From: Flavobacterium indicum GPTSA100-9 = DSM 17447
GTDB lineage: Bacteria; Bacteroidota; Bacteroidia; Flavobacteriales; Flavobacteriaceae
Assembly: GCF_000455605.1 (NCBI RefSeq)
Contig: NC_017025.1
Coordinates: 806,001 to 870,000, forward strand
Reading direction: 5' to 3'
Length of the DNA: 64,000 nt
Below, piece by piece: positions 51,527-59,769 of the stretch. The first letter of the stretch is position 1, and each line of letters opens with the position of its first letter. The position numbers were made by a program, and so were the translations under genes. The notes under the pieces were generated by a model. That model saw nothing but the letters and a program-made list of their open reading frames with translations. It searched no databases and was not told the origin of the DNA.

Positions 51527-52078
51527 ATGAAAAAGAACATTTTTTTTATTATTTTATTTTTATTAACTACATCTTGTCAAAGTCAAAATAATCATACATT
51601 TTTAGGGAGTTTCAATGAAATAAATAATTTAGAGGTAAATATTGTACAAAACTTTAGAAAGGAAGTTGGAAAGGAAATTTTAAATCAAGAAGTTGAATCA
51701 TATTTACCTTTAATTAAGAATGAAATGTTTTATTCTGAAAGAGGAATATCATTAAGATATTATTATTCAGGTAAATATAAAATTTCAGATGATTATTGGT
51801 TAATAGGGATAAAAGTAATTGAAAATTTGGATTATAAATATCTGTTTGGTTTGTATGATAATAAATTAAATAAAGTTACATCAATTATAAAAGTAGAGGA
51901 GTATTCTATAGGTAATACTACTAAAACTGAATATATAAATGGGATATTTTATATAAGATCTATATATAAAAATGTACCTAATGGATTGGATCCAAAACCA
52001 GGTAATGAATTTACTACTTTAACTGTGGAAAATAATTTTAAAATTATAAACGGTAATTTAGTAAATATTAAAAACTAG
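51527..52078 (+). CDS. Hypothetical lipoprotein
   Basis: 183 residues. Lipoprotein signal MKKNIFFIILFLLTTSC. No recognised domain; the rest is rich in Asn, Tyr, Ile and Lys (YYYSGKYKISDDYWLIGIKVIENLDYKYLFGLYDNKLNK). This is more AT-biased than its neighbours. It lies between two structured repeat stretches (51426-51504 and 52081-52272) with no other gene in the segment, which suggests a possible small accessory insertion. Function unknown. Confidence 0.72.
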   Translation: MKKNIFFIILFLLTTSCQSQNNHTFLGSFNEINNLEVNIVQNFRKEVGKEILNQEVESYLPLIKNEMFYSERGISLRYYYSGKYKISDDYWLIGIKVIENLDYKYLFGLYDNKLNKVTSIIKVEEYSIGNTTKTEYINGIFYIRSIYKNVPNGLDPKPGNEFTTLTVENNFKIINGNLVNIKN

Positions 52079-52080
52079 AA

Positions 52081-52272
52081 AATACTCCCAGCTATTCTAA
52101 GAGTTCTAATTAAAACCCGATGCGCAAAGTCTCCCGACTTTGAGCCAATACCCGTTCGTGTGTATCTACAATCCGAGAGTATTACAAGTCGATAGTACAG
52201 ATTTTCAAGCTGTGCTTACAAAGTGAGGAAAAAGAACACTCGTACACCTAGATTTGTGATCTGTGAGTATTG
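52081..52272. repeat. Structured repeat after the lipoprotein gene
   Basis: Contains the hairpin CAAAGTC-TCCC-GACTTTG (52125-52142), the shared TGCGCAAAGTCT (inverted copy of the upstream motif), and terminal AATACTC / GAGTATT inverted ends. GC content is higher than the neighbouring genes. Confidence 0.6.
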
Positions 52273-52280
52273 AATTTCAA

Positions 52281-52724
52281 TTAAGTATTAATTTCTAAAT
52301 CTCTAATATAATCTTCGTGTTCATAGAAAAATCGTTCAAAGGCATCCATTTGGTCATAAAAGAATGTAAAAATGGTTTCCCAATCGGTTTTTCTATTCAT
52401 GCTCACACCATTTAATTCAACCCAAATTCGACTCACCACTTTACCATTTTCTAAATAAAAATTGCGTTCAAAGATCGCTTCTGGTATAAATTCTTCTAGT
52501 AAAATATCTTTTAAAGATTCGACTTTTTCATAATATATCTTTCTTTTTTCTTCATCTTTAGGTTCTATTTCTAAAAGAACTTGCGCCTTTTTATTATCTA
52601 CATAAAATTTAAAACTAACATCTTTGATTTTTGTGTTATATAACAACCATTTTCTTGGATATTCATTGCCAAAAGTTGCCCAAAACTCTTTTTTTAATTG
52701 TAACGCTTCTTCCTTACTAAACAT
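52281..52724 (-). CDS. DUF4268 domain protein
   Basis: 147 residues, cytosolic. Whole-length DUF4268 match by pattern: ALQLKKEFWATFGNEYPRKWLLYNTKIKDVSFKFYVDNKKAQVLLEIEPKD, then EKVESLKDILLEEFIPEAIFERNFYLENGKVVSRIWVELNGVSMNRKTDWETIFTFFYDQMDAFERFFYEHEDYI. This domain is found in Bacteroidota alone or with nuclease-like partners, but no catalytic motif is evident here. Start supported by the family N-terminus. Divergent from the NUDIX gene. Confidence 0.85.
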   Translation of the reverse strand: MFSKEEALQLKKEFWATFGNEYPRKWLLYNTKIKDVSFKFYVDNKKAQVLLEIEPKDEEKRKIYYEKVESLKDILLEEFIPEAIFERNFYLENGKVVSRIWVELNGVSMNRKTDWETIFTFFYDQMDAFERFFYEHEDYIRDLEINT

Positions 52725-52765
52725 TTTAAATAATTTTTATTAACTTTATAAAAAGTACAACAGCC

Positions 52766-53410
52766 ATGAAATTTGATGCCTTCATAGAATTTTTGCCAAA
52801 AATAGAAAAAGAAAAGTTGTTAGCCACAGATGCGCATATAAAAATGGCTCCTTTGGAACGAATTACTTATCTTAACGAAGATTATTACTTAGATAAAAAT
52901 CCTAAAAATGCAGCGGTACTTATATTGGTTTATCCTAAAAATCATTTGGCGCATTTGGCTTTAATCGTTCGTAATACCTATCCAGGTGTTCATTCTTCTC
53001 AAATTAGTTTTCCTGGTGGAAAAGAAGAAGTAGAAGATTTAAATTTAGAACATACTGCATTACGTGAAACAGAAGAAGAAGTTGGAGTTGAACGAAATAA
53101 AGTCCAAATCATACGGCCTTTTAGTAAAATTTATATCCCACCGAGTAATTTTTTAGTTTCGCCTTATTTAGGTTTTTCTCAAGAAAATCTAAATTTTACT
53201 CCGAATCCAGAGGAAGTTAAAAAGGTATTGGAATTCCCTATAGAGCAATTGTTGGATGATGAAACAATTATTCAAACTAAAATGACAACATCCTATGCAA
53301 CAGATATTCAAGTACCTGCATTTCAAATTGAAAAATACGTAGTTTGGGGAGCTACTGCAATGATGTTGAGTGAGTTAAAAGAGTTACTTAAAAATGCAAC
53401 TAACTCTTGA
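52766..53410 (+). CDS. NUDIX CoA pyrophosphatase-like hydrolase
   Basis: 214 residues. The Nudix box G-x5-E-x7-REUxEExGU lies near 90-112 (GGKEEVEDLNLEHTALRETEEEVGVE), preceded by SSQISFPGG, the CoA-pyrophosphatase (NudL-type) signature. Expected to hydrolyse CoA or acyl-CoA to a phosphopantetheine plus adenosine 3',5'-bisphosphate. The exact substrate is inferred from the subfamily motif. It lies ahead of the acyltransferase gene, which could be related to acyl-CoA turnover. Confidence 0.9.
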   Translation: MKFDAFIEFLPKIEKEKLLATDAHIKMAPLERITYLNEDYYLDKNPKNAAVLILVYPKNHLAHLALIVRNTYPGVHSSQISFPGGKEEVEDLNLEHTALRETEEEVGVERNKVQIIRPFSKIYIPPSNFLVSPYLGFSQENLNFTPNPEEVKKVLEFPIEQLLDDETIIQTKMTTSYATDIQVPAFQIEKYVVWGATAMMLSELKELLKNATNS

Positions 53411-53418
53411 ATTTTTAG

Positions 53419-53426
53419 TATATTTG
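53419..53426 (+). promoter_or_regulatory. -7 element upstream of the acyltransferase
   Basis: TATATTTG 23 bp before the ATG; a -33 TTTG at the expected distance was not found. Confidence 0.45.
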
Positions 53427-53449
53427 ACGCCCTTTTCAATAATAAAATC

Positions 53450-54253
53450 ATGGGATTATTTAAAAGAAATCCGTTCGGTCATATATTATTTCTAAAAAAA
53501 TGGTTAATTCGTATAGCAGGTGTATTGACACATCAGCGCTATAGAGGTTTTAATCAATTGCAAATTGAAGGATCAGAAATTTTAAGAAATTTGCCTGATA
53601 CAAATGTGTTATTTATTTCCAATCATCAAACTTATTTTGCAGATGTAGTTGCTATGTTTCATGTTTTCAATGCTGCCTTAAAAGGAAGAGAAGACAATAT
53701 TAAGAATGTTGGGTACTTATGGAATCCTAAATTAAACTTATATTATGTAGCGGCAAAGGAAACCATGCAAGAAGGTTTTTTACCAAGAATTTTGGCCTAT
53801 GCAGGTGCTATTACTGTTGAACGTACTTGGCGTGCTAAAGGTCAGGATGTAAAAAGAGATGTAAATCCAAATGATACTGAAAATATTAAACTTGCTTTAG
53901 AAGATGGGTGGGTAATTACTTTTCCGCAAGGAACTACACGTTCTTTTAAACCAGTTAGAAAAGGAACTGCTCATATCATAATGCAACACAAACCCATTGT
54001 TGTTCCCATTGTTATCGATGGTTTTAGAAGGTCTTTTGATCGAAAAGGTTTGTTTGTAAAGAAAAAAGGAATTTTACAAACAATGGAAATTAAGGAACCC
54101 TTGCAGTTTGATTATGAGAATGAAACAATAGAACAAATTGTTGAAAAGATAGAATATGCAATAGAACAACATCCTTCTTTTTTAAAAGTTATTCCACAAG
54201 AAGCTTTAGAGGAACAAAAAAGTTTAGACAGAGAACGTCAATGGAAATATTAA
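53450..54253 (+). CDS. 1-acyl-glycerol-3-phosphate acyltransferase-like
   Basis: 267 residues. PlsC-type acyltransferase motifs: ISNHQTYFADV near 62 (HX4D, here His-x4-Asp), the second block LNLYYVAAKETMQEGFLPRIL, FPQGTTRSFKPVRKGTAHI near 163, and VPIVIDGFRRSF. It should transfer acyl chains to lysophosphatidate or a related lysolipid at the membrane. No N-terminal membrane segment beyond a short hydrophobic stretch. The preferred substrate is not certain. Confidence 0.87.
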   Translation: MGLFKRNPFGHILFLKKWLIRIAGVLTHQRYRGFNQLQIEGSEILRNLPDTNVLFISNHQTYFADVVAMFHVFNAALKGREDNIKNVGYLWNPKLNLYYVAAKETMQEGFLPRILAYAGAITVERTWRAKGQDVKRDVNPNDTENIKLALEDGWVITFPQGTTRSFKPVRKGTAHIIMQHKPIVVPIVIDGFRRSFDRKGLFVKKKGILQTMEIKEPLQFDYENETIEQIVEKIEYAIEQHPSFLKVIPQEALEEQKSLDRERQWKY

Positions 54254-54280
54254 AAAAAGCGCTTTAAAAGCGCTTTTTTT
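54252..54280. terminator. Bidirectional terminator between acyltransferase and sigma-partner gene
   Basis: AAAGCGC pairs with GCGCTTT around a 7-base loop; A and T tracts on both sides. Overlaps the 3' end of the minus gene. Confidence 0.82.
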
Positions 54281-54896
54281 ATAAATCTATTTTTTTTAAT
54301 TCTTTATAATTATTCTGTAATCGCTTTAAAAGGAACCCATAGAGCAATTTGTAGAATAAATAAAACAGTCCTACTAAAAGTAATATGATAAGAAATCCTG
54401 CTAAAATGACTATCGTTTGGTATTTTTCAAATAAAGGACTCAAATTGGAATCATATTTTAATTGGGAAAACATAATGATTATTCCAGTAATAAAAGCAAT
54501 AGCCAAATTATACCAAACATAATATTTTACAATTCGTCTAGTTTCAATAATGTCTTTCATTAATTTTTTTACAGATGAAGTAGCCGAAATGTTTTTCAAG
54601 TTCTTATAAAAATAAAATATAAATCCAATTAGAACAACAAAGTTGACCCCAGTTGCAATTTTTTCTATATCATAAATATGGTAACTTTTTAATCGATTAA
54701 TGAATGCTTCGTCATAAAACAAGGTAATGTCTAATAATCTAAAGATTAGAAATTCAACTATGCTTATGATAAATATCCATTTAACTATGGAAGACGAACT
54801 TTGATGCAACATGCCATAGATTTCTTTTTCAGAAACTTGTTTAAATTGCTGTTCTTTTTTCTTCCAATCTCTTTTTAATAATTCTAATTCATCCAT
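54279..54896 (-). CDS. Four-TM membrane protein partnered with ECF sigma
   Basis: 205 residues. A cytosolic N-terminus (MDELELLKRDWKKKEQQFKQVSEKEIYGML, about 1-35) followed by four membrane segments (about 37-60, 82-100, 130-150 and 162-190). No zinc-binding anti-sigma motif (H-x3-C-x2-C) and no RskA domain. It starts three bases after the sigma stop, so the pair is co-transcribed and this is a likely anti-sigma or sensor of a less common type; this is inference. C-terminal KRLQNNYKELKKIDL is basic. Confidence 0.78.
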   Translation of the reverse strand: MDELELLKRDWKKKEQQFKQVSEKEIYGMLHQSSSSIVKWIFIISIVEFLIFRLLDITLFYDEAFINRLKSYHIYDIEKIATGVNFVVLIGFIFYFYKNLKNISATSSVKKLMKDIIETRRIVKYYVWYNLAIAFITGIIIMFSQLKYDSNLSPLFEKYQTIVILAGFLIILLLVGLFYLFYKLLYGFLLKRLQNNYKELKKIDL

Positions 54897-54899
54897 AAG

Positions 54900-55394
54900 T
54901 TACGGATTTAATATTTTTTTCAATTTTCCTTTGATTCTGTTCATTTTAACACGAGCATTAACTTCACTAATACCTAAGGTTTCCGAAATTTCAGTATAAT
55001 CTTTGTCTTCTAAGTATAAAAAAATTAATGCTTTTTCGATGTCATTTAATTCTTCAATAGCTTTATACATTAATTTTAATTGTTCTTCTTCTTCAAAATT
55101 ATATTCATCATCTTTCATACGATGAAATTCTGAATCAAAAGGAGTGGTTTCTAAACTTCGTTTCTTTTTTCTATAAAGTGTAATAGCAGTGTTTAATCCT
55201 ACTCTGTAAGCCCATGTAGTAAATTTAGAATCTCCTCTAAATTGCGGATAAGCTTTCCATAACTGAATAGTTATTTCTTGGAACAAATCATTATGAGAAT
55301 CCTCGTCAGAAGTATATAATCTACAAATTTTGTGGATAATATTCTGATTTTCTTTCAGTTGTTTAACAAAGCTTTCTTCTGAGGCTGTATTCAT
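54900..55394 (-). CDS. ECF-type sigma factor (second)
   Basis: 164 residues. Region 2: QNIIHKICRLYTSDEDSHNDLFQEITIQLWKAYPQFRGDSKFTTWAYRVGLNTAITLYRKKKRS (about 17-80). Region 4: AIEELNDIEKALIFLYLEDKDYTEISETLGISEVNARVKMNRIKGKLKKIL (about 112-162). Differs from the sigma at 39.9 kb and is a separate subgroup. Followed by the four-TM protein with a 3-bp gap. Divergent from the NDH-2 gene. Target unknown. Confidence 0.92.
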   Translation of the reverse strand: MNTASEESFVKQLKENQNIIHKICRLYTSDEDSHNDLFQEITIQLWKAYPQFRGDSKFTTWAYRVGLNTAITLYRKKKRSLETTPFDSEFHRMKDDEYNFEEEEQLKLMYKAIEELNDIEKALIFLYLEDKDYTEISETLGISEVNARVKMNRIKGKLKKILNP

Positions 55395-55504
55395 ATTTAC
55401 ATAAGTAGTGTTGGAGTAATTTTTGTTACACTAACAATAAAATTAATACTATTTTTTTTAGTGAAACTCTATTGCTAAAACTATTTTCTGAAGATAAAAA
55501 ATAG

Positions 55505-55512
55505 TAAATTTG
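55505..55512 (+). promoter_or_regulatory. -7 element of the NDH-2 gene
   Basis: TAAATTTG 19 bp before the ATG; no -33 TTTG. Confidence 0.45.
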
Positions 55513-55531
55513 TGTTTAAACTTATATAAAA

Positions 55532-56839
55532 ATGAACATTCCTAGTTCTCCGTATAAAAGAATTGTTATTATTGGTGGTGGTTTTGCTGGTATATCAATT
55601 GCAAAAAAATTAAGAAATAAAAAATATCAAGTCGTTTTATTAGATAAACATAATTATCATACGTTTCAACCTTTGTTGTATCAAGTCGCTACTGGAGGTC
55701 TTGAACCCGATTCTATTGCATATCCCATTCGAAAAGTAATTCAAGAATATGATAATTTCTATTTTAGATTGGCAGATGTTAAGGAAATTGATGCTAAACA
55801 AAATTTAATACTCTCTGATATTGGCGATTTGCATTATGACTATTTAATTATTGCTACAGGAACCAAAACAAATTATTTCGGAAATAAAGAAATTGAACGA
55901 AATAGTATGTCTATGAAAACTATTCCTCAATCTTTAAATTTAAGAAGCTATATTCTTGAAAATTTTGAACAAGCATTACTAGCCGATGACGAAATTGAAA
56001 GAGAGAATTTAATGAATTTTGTTTTAGTTGGTGGTGGTCCTACAGGTGTTGAATTAGCAGGAGCATTAGCTGAAATGAAGAAAGCTATTTTACCTAAAGA
56101 TTATCCCGATTTGAATATTGATAAAATGCAAATTAATTTAATTCAAAGTGGTGATCGAATTTTAAATACCATGACCGAAAAATCCTCTGAAGCATCTGAG
56201 AAATTTTTAAAAAGTCTTGGAGTATCCATTTATAAAAATGTGCGAGTTACAGGTTACGATGGCCATGTTGTAACTACCAATGGCAACTTGAGTTTTAATA
56301 CTTCTACCGTGATTTGGACGGCTGGGGTACAAGGTAAATTAATTTCTGGATTAAATAAAGATGCAATTTTTGAACGTATTGATCGTATAAAAGTTGATGA
56401 ATTTAATAAAGTTAAAGGATATGAAAATATCTTTGCTATTGGAGATATAGCCATAATGGAAACTGAAAAATATCCACAAGGACATCCACAAATGGCACAA
56501 GTAGCCATTCAACAAGGTGTTTTACTAGCAGAAAATTTAATTAAATTACGAAAAAATGAGCCTTTAAAGCCGTTTGAATATAATGATAAAGGGTCAATGG
56601 CTACCATCGGACGAAATAAAGCTGTGGTTGATTTACCTAAATATCATTTTAATGGTGTTTTTGCGTGGTTTGTTTGGATGTTTGTACATTTGATTTCTTT
56701 GATTGGATTTAAAAATAAAGCCGTAGTTTTTTTAAATTGGGTATATAATTACATACGTTTTGATAGAGAAGCACGTTTAATAATAAGACCTTACAAACGC
56801 AAAGCTATGCAACAAAGTTTCACCACTGATGAAATTTAG
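55532..56839 (+). CDS. Type II NADH:quinone oxidoreductase-like FAD enzyme
   Basis: 435 residues. Two Rossmann motifs: IVIIGGGFAGISIAKKL near 12-28 (FAD) and FVLVGGGPTGVELAGALAEM near 164-183 (NADH). HNYHTFQPLLYQVATGGLEPDSIAYPIRKV is a family signature. C-terminal ~60 residues include a hydrophobic segment (NGVFAWFVWMFVHLISLIGF near 370-390) that anchors it to the membrane. It passes electrons from NADH to quinone without proton pumping. 55 bp before nadC; separate transcription is possible. Confidence 0.93.
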   Translation: MNIPSSPYKRIVIIGGGFAGISIAKKLRNKKYQVVLLDKHNYHTFQPLLYQVATGGLEPDSIAYPIRKVIQEYDNFYFRLADVKEIDAKQNLILSDIGDLHYDYLIIATGTKTNYFGNKEIERNSMSMKTIPQSLNLRSYILENFEQALLADDEIERENLMNFVLVGGGPTGVELAGALAEMKKAILPKDYPDLNIDKMQINLIQSGDRILNTMTEKSSEASEKFLKSLGVSIYKNVRVTGYDGHVVTTNGNLSFNTSTVIWTAGVQGKLISGLNKDAIFERIDRIKVDEFNKVKGYENIFAIGDIAIMETEKYPQGHPQMAQVAIQQGVLLAENLIKLRKNEPLKPFEYNDKGSMATIGRNKAVVDLPKYHFNGVFAWFVWMFVHLISLIGFKNKAVVFLNWVYNYIRFDREARLIIRPYKRKAMQQSFTTDEI

Positions 56840-56894
56840 TTAAATTGCTAAAATTAATTTTTATAAAATACATATCCTTAAAGGAAAAAATAAA

Positions 56895-57752
56895 ATGATT
56901 TCAAAAGAACAATTTCAAAAAGAATTAGAACTAATTATTGCCAATTCTATTCGTGAAGATGTTGGCGATGGTGATCACAGCTCATTAGCTTGTATTCCTG
57001 CTGATGCTAAAGGAAAAGCCAAATTGTTAGTCAAAGATACAGGTGTTATTGCAGGTGTAGAATTTGCAAAAATGGTTTTTAATTATGTAGATGCTGAACT
57101 GAAAGTAGATACTTTTATAGAAGATGGAACCGAGGTTAAACATGGAGATGTTGTTTTTCATGTGGAAGGAAGTTCACAATCAATTTTAAAAGCAGAGCGT
57201 TTAGTGTTAAATAGTATGCAACGTATGAGTGCCATTGCAACAAAGACTAAAAGTTATGTGAAATTATTAGACGGAACGGCAACTAAAGTATTAGATACTA
57301 GAAAAACGACACCCGGATTTAGAGCTTGTGAAAAATGGGCGGTTAAAATTGGAGGAGGAGAAAACCACCGTTTTGCTTTGTATGATATGATTATGTTAAA
57401 AGATAATCATAATGATTTTGCAGGGGGTATTCCACAGGCTATTCAAAAAACAAAAGAATATTTGAAAGCGAATAATCGCGATTTAAAAATAATTGTAGAA
57501 GCTAGAAATTTGGAGGAAGTGCAACAAATTTTATCAGCTGGAGGTGTTTACAGAATCTTGTTAGATAATTTTGATTTTGAAACTACAAAAAAAGCAGTTG
57601 AAATAATTGGTAACCAATGTTTAACAGAATCTTCTGGAAATATCAACGAAAATACTATTCGAAAATATGCAGAATGTGGAGTGAATTTTATTTCTTCAGG
57701 CGCTTTAACACATTCAATTTATAATATGGATTTAAGCTTAAAAGCAATATAA
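56895..57752 (+). CDS. nadC: Nicotinate-nucleotide pyrophosphorylase (quinolinate type)
   Basis: 285 residues. Converts quinolinate and PRPP to NaMN in de novo NAD synthesis. Motifs: REDVGDGDHSSLACIPADAKGKAKL, SGMQRMSAIAT-type (NSMQRMSAIATKTKSYVKLLDGT), LDTRKTTPGFRACEKWAVKIGGGENHRFALYDMIMLKDNH and YRILLDNFDFET. Complete and canonical. Its last base is shared with the YihY start (ATG overlap TAATG), so they are coupled. Confidence 0.96.
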   Translation: MISKEQFQKELELIIANSIREDVGDGDHSSLACIPADAKGKAKLLVKDTGVIAGVEFAKMVFNYVDAELKVDTFIEDGTEVKHGDVVFHVEGSSQSILKAERLVLNSMQRMSAIATKTKSYVKLLDGTATKVLDTRKTTPGFRACEKWAVKIGGGENHRFALYDMIMLKDNHNDFAGGIPQAIQKTKEYLKANNRDLKIIVEARNLEEVQQILSAGGVYRILLDNFDFETTKKAVEIIGNQCLTESSGNINENTIRKYAECGVNFISSGALTHSIYNMDLSLKAI

Positions 57753-58672
57753 TGATTCAAATAAGTAAAGAAGAAATTAAAAATTTACCAATAATTAAAC
57801 AAGTGTTGGCTTTTTTAAGAAGCATAACATTTGAAACATTGCAAGGTATTTCATTATATGATTTGATAAAGCACTATTTTATTGGTTTAATTAAAGATGC
57901 TTTTACTTATAGAGCAAGTGCCATAGCATTTAGTTTCTTTATGGCTTTGTTTCCTTTCGCTTTATTTATTTTAAATTTAATCCCATTTATACCATTAGAA
58001 CATTTCCAAGATGATTTTCTAGAATTTGTTGCACAAAGTGTACCGCCCAATACGTACGATGCTATTGCTTCAATACTTAAAGATATAATGAGTAATAGCT
58101 ATAAAGGGCTACTTTCATCTGGATTTTTATTGTCTGTTTTTTTAATGTCTAATGGTATTAATGCCTTGCTAGATGGTTTTGAAATGTCTTCTAACATAAG
58201 TAAAAAAAGAGGGTATTTTAGGCAATATGCTGTTGCTATTGGATTGTCTTTAATTATTGCATTTTTATTGCTTCTAACAGTAGCAACAATTGTTATAGTT
58301 GAAATATTAGTGCAACAAATTAAACTTCAAGATTTTGTGTCAAACAGTATTTCAATTCTTGAATGGAGTAGGTATGGATTTGTATTGTTAATGATTTTAA
58401 CCATTACTTCATTAATTTATAAATTTGGAACAAAAGAAACTAGAAGTATTCATTTTTTCAACCATGGCTCTATAATGACTACGGTCTTGTTTTTAGTGTC
58501 GTCTTATATTTTTGGAATTTACGTTGAAAAATTTGCTCGTTATAACGAGTTGTACGGTTCTATTGGTACACTTCTTGTTATGATGTTTTATGTGTGGATA
58601 AATTGTATTTTATTGCTATTAGGATTTGAACTAAATGCTTTTATTTATAAATTAAAACAAAAAAATAATTAA
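57752..58672 (+). CDS. YihY/BrkB family inner-membrane protein
   Basis: 306 residues with about six membrane segments. Family signature: RASAIAFSFFMALFPFALFILNLIPFIP near 50-77 and MMFYVWINCILLLLGFELNAFIY near the C-terminus, including the typical YxxSIGTLLVMMFYVW pattern. Members were earlier called ribonuclease BN by mistake. The molecular role is unknown; a flippase or transporter function is speculated. Coupled to nadC by the overlapping start. Confidence 0.9.
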   Translation: MIQISKEEIKNLPIIKQVLAFLRSITFETLQGISLYDLIKHYFIGLIKDAFTYRASAIAFSFFMALFPFALFILNLIPFIPLEHFQDDFLEFVAQSVPPNTYDAIASILKDIMSNSYKGLLSSGFLLSVFLMSNGINALLDGFEMSSNISKKRGYFRQYAVAIGLSLIIAFLLLLTVATIVIVEILVQQIKLQDFVSNSISILEWSRYGFVLLMILTITSLIYKFGTKETRSIHFFNHGSIMTTVLFLVSSYIFGIYVEKFARYNELYGSIGTLLVMMFYVWINCILLLLGFELNAFIYKLKQKNN

Positions 58673-58702
58673 CTTAGCAAAACTTAACTTAAAAAATTAA
58701 AT

Positions 58703-59263
58703 ATGAAAAGAATCATTTTAACATTACTTGTCGTTTGTTCGACACTAATTTCTCAAGCTCAAACAACAGTTTCTGGTGTAAAAGTTGATAATAAACTATC
58801 AATAGAAGGTAAAAGTTTAACGCTTAATGGGGCTGGTGTAAGAGAAAAATTCTTTATGGATTTATATGTTGGTTCACTTTATGTAACCAAAAAATCATCT
58901 GATGGTAATGCAATAATGAATGCTAATGAAAGTATGGCAATTAAATTAAACATTATTTCTGGTATGATTACTTCAGAAAAAATGATTAGTGCAATAAATG
59001 AAGGTTTTGAAAATTCTACGAATAAAAAAACAGCTCCTTTAAAAGCTAAAATTGATAAGTTTAAAGGTTTCTTTAAAGAAAAAATCAATAAAGGTGATGT
59101 ATTTATTATTGGTTATACTCCTGAAGATGGGGTAGTCGTATATAAAAACGGTACAAAAAAAGGAAGTATAGACGGACTTGATTTTAAAAAAGCATTATTC
59201 GGAATTTGGTTGTGTAACAAACCAGCAGATGATGATTTAAAAGCAGGAATGTTAGGAAAATAA
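58703..59263 (+). CDS. Exported chalcone-isomerase-like protein
   Basis: 186 residues, signal peptide MKRIILTLLVVCSTLISQAQ. The chalcone-isomerase-like (CHI-like) domain: VSGVKVDNKLSIEGKSLTLNGAGVREKFFMDLYVGSLYVTKKSSDG (about 22-67), KLNIISGMITSEKMISAINEGFENST and PEDGVVVYKNGTKKGSIDGLDFKKALFGIWLCNKP. Bacterial members of this fold are not flavonoid enzymes; some bind fatty acids or lipids. Periplasmic location likely. Function unknown. Confidence 0.88.
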   Translation: MKRIILTLLVVCSTLISQAQTTVSGVKVDNKLSIEGKSLTLNGAGVREKFFMDLYVGSLYVTKKSSDGNAIMNANESMAIKLNIISGMITSEKMISAINEGFENSTNKKTAPLKAKIDKFKGFFKEKINKGDVFIIGYTPEDGVVVYKNGTKKGSIDGLDFKKALFGIWLCNKPADDDLKAGMLGK

Positions 59264-59289
59264 TACTTAAAATCTAAAAAAAAAATAGT

Positions 59290-59318
59290 AAATCCCGATG
59301 TAAGTCGGGATTTTTTTT
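59290..59318 (+). terminator. Terminator after the chalcone-isomerase-like gene
   Basis: AATCCCGA pairs with TCGGGATT around a 6-base loop, then Ts. Confidence 0.8.
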
Positions 59319-59334
59319 ATGCATACTATTTTAG

Positions 59335-59697
59335 TTAGCCATGATAGACTCTTGAAAAAATAATTTTACCGTCTTTTATATCCAAAACTTCAGCAACTAA
59401 CATATCTTCTTCATTTTCAACTTGACGGATGTATTCCATAAATACTCTTTCGCTATTTGCTGTTAATGAAGTAACTTTATAATGTAAAGTTGGTAATCGG
59501 TCAAAAGCATCTTTCCACCAAATGCGTAATTCGTTTTTACCTTTAATTAATCCCTCGGTTTCAGGTTTTCTGATTTTCAATTTCGGACTAAAGTGTTCTG
59601 CGTGGTCGTCGTACAAGCTTAATAAGTCTTCTAAATTATGTTGGTTAAATGCTTCAAACCATTTTAATGCAATCGATTCGTTTTGTTGTGCAATCAT
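59335..59697 (-). CDS. NTF2/SnoaL-like small protein
   Basis: 120 residues with an NTF2-like cone fold: ALKWFEAFNQHNLEDLLSLYDDHAEHFSP, ELRIWWKDAFDRLPTLHYKVTSLTANSERVFMEYIRQ and LDIKDGKIIFSRVYHG. Such proteins are often isomerases, dehydratases or binding proteins, with the active site decided by pocket residues that the sequence alone does not settle. Follows the M42 gene on the same strand but behind its terminator. Start MIAQQNESIALKW is as expected. Confidence 0.85.
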   Translation of the reverse strand: MIAQQNESIALKWFEAFNQHNLEDLLSLYDDHAEHFSPKLKIRKPETEGLIKGKNELRIWWKDAFDRLPTLHYKVTSLTANSERVFMEYIRQVENEEDMLVAEVLDIKDGKIIFSRVYHG

Positions 59698-59735
59698 TTT
59701 TTATTTTTTATTGGAGTAATTTCATCTTAATCAAA

Positions 59736-59766
59736 TAAAAAAACCAAGCAGAACTTGGTTTTTTTA
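59736..59766 (-). terminator. Terminator of the M42 peptidase gene
   Basis: AAACCAAG pairs with CTTGGTTT; A and T tracts on both sides, with Ts on the minus strand. Confidence 0.8.
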
Positions 59767-59769
59767 TTG

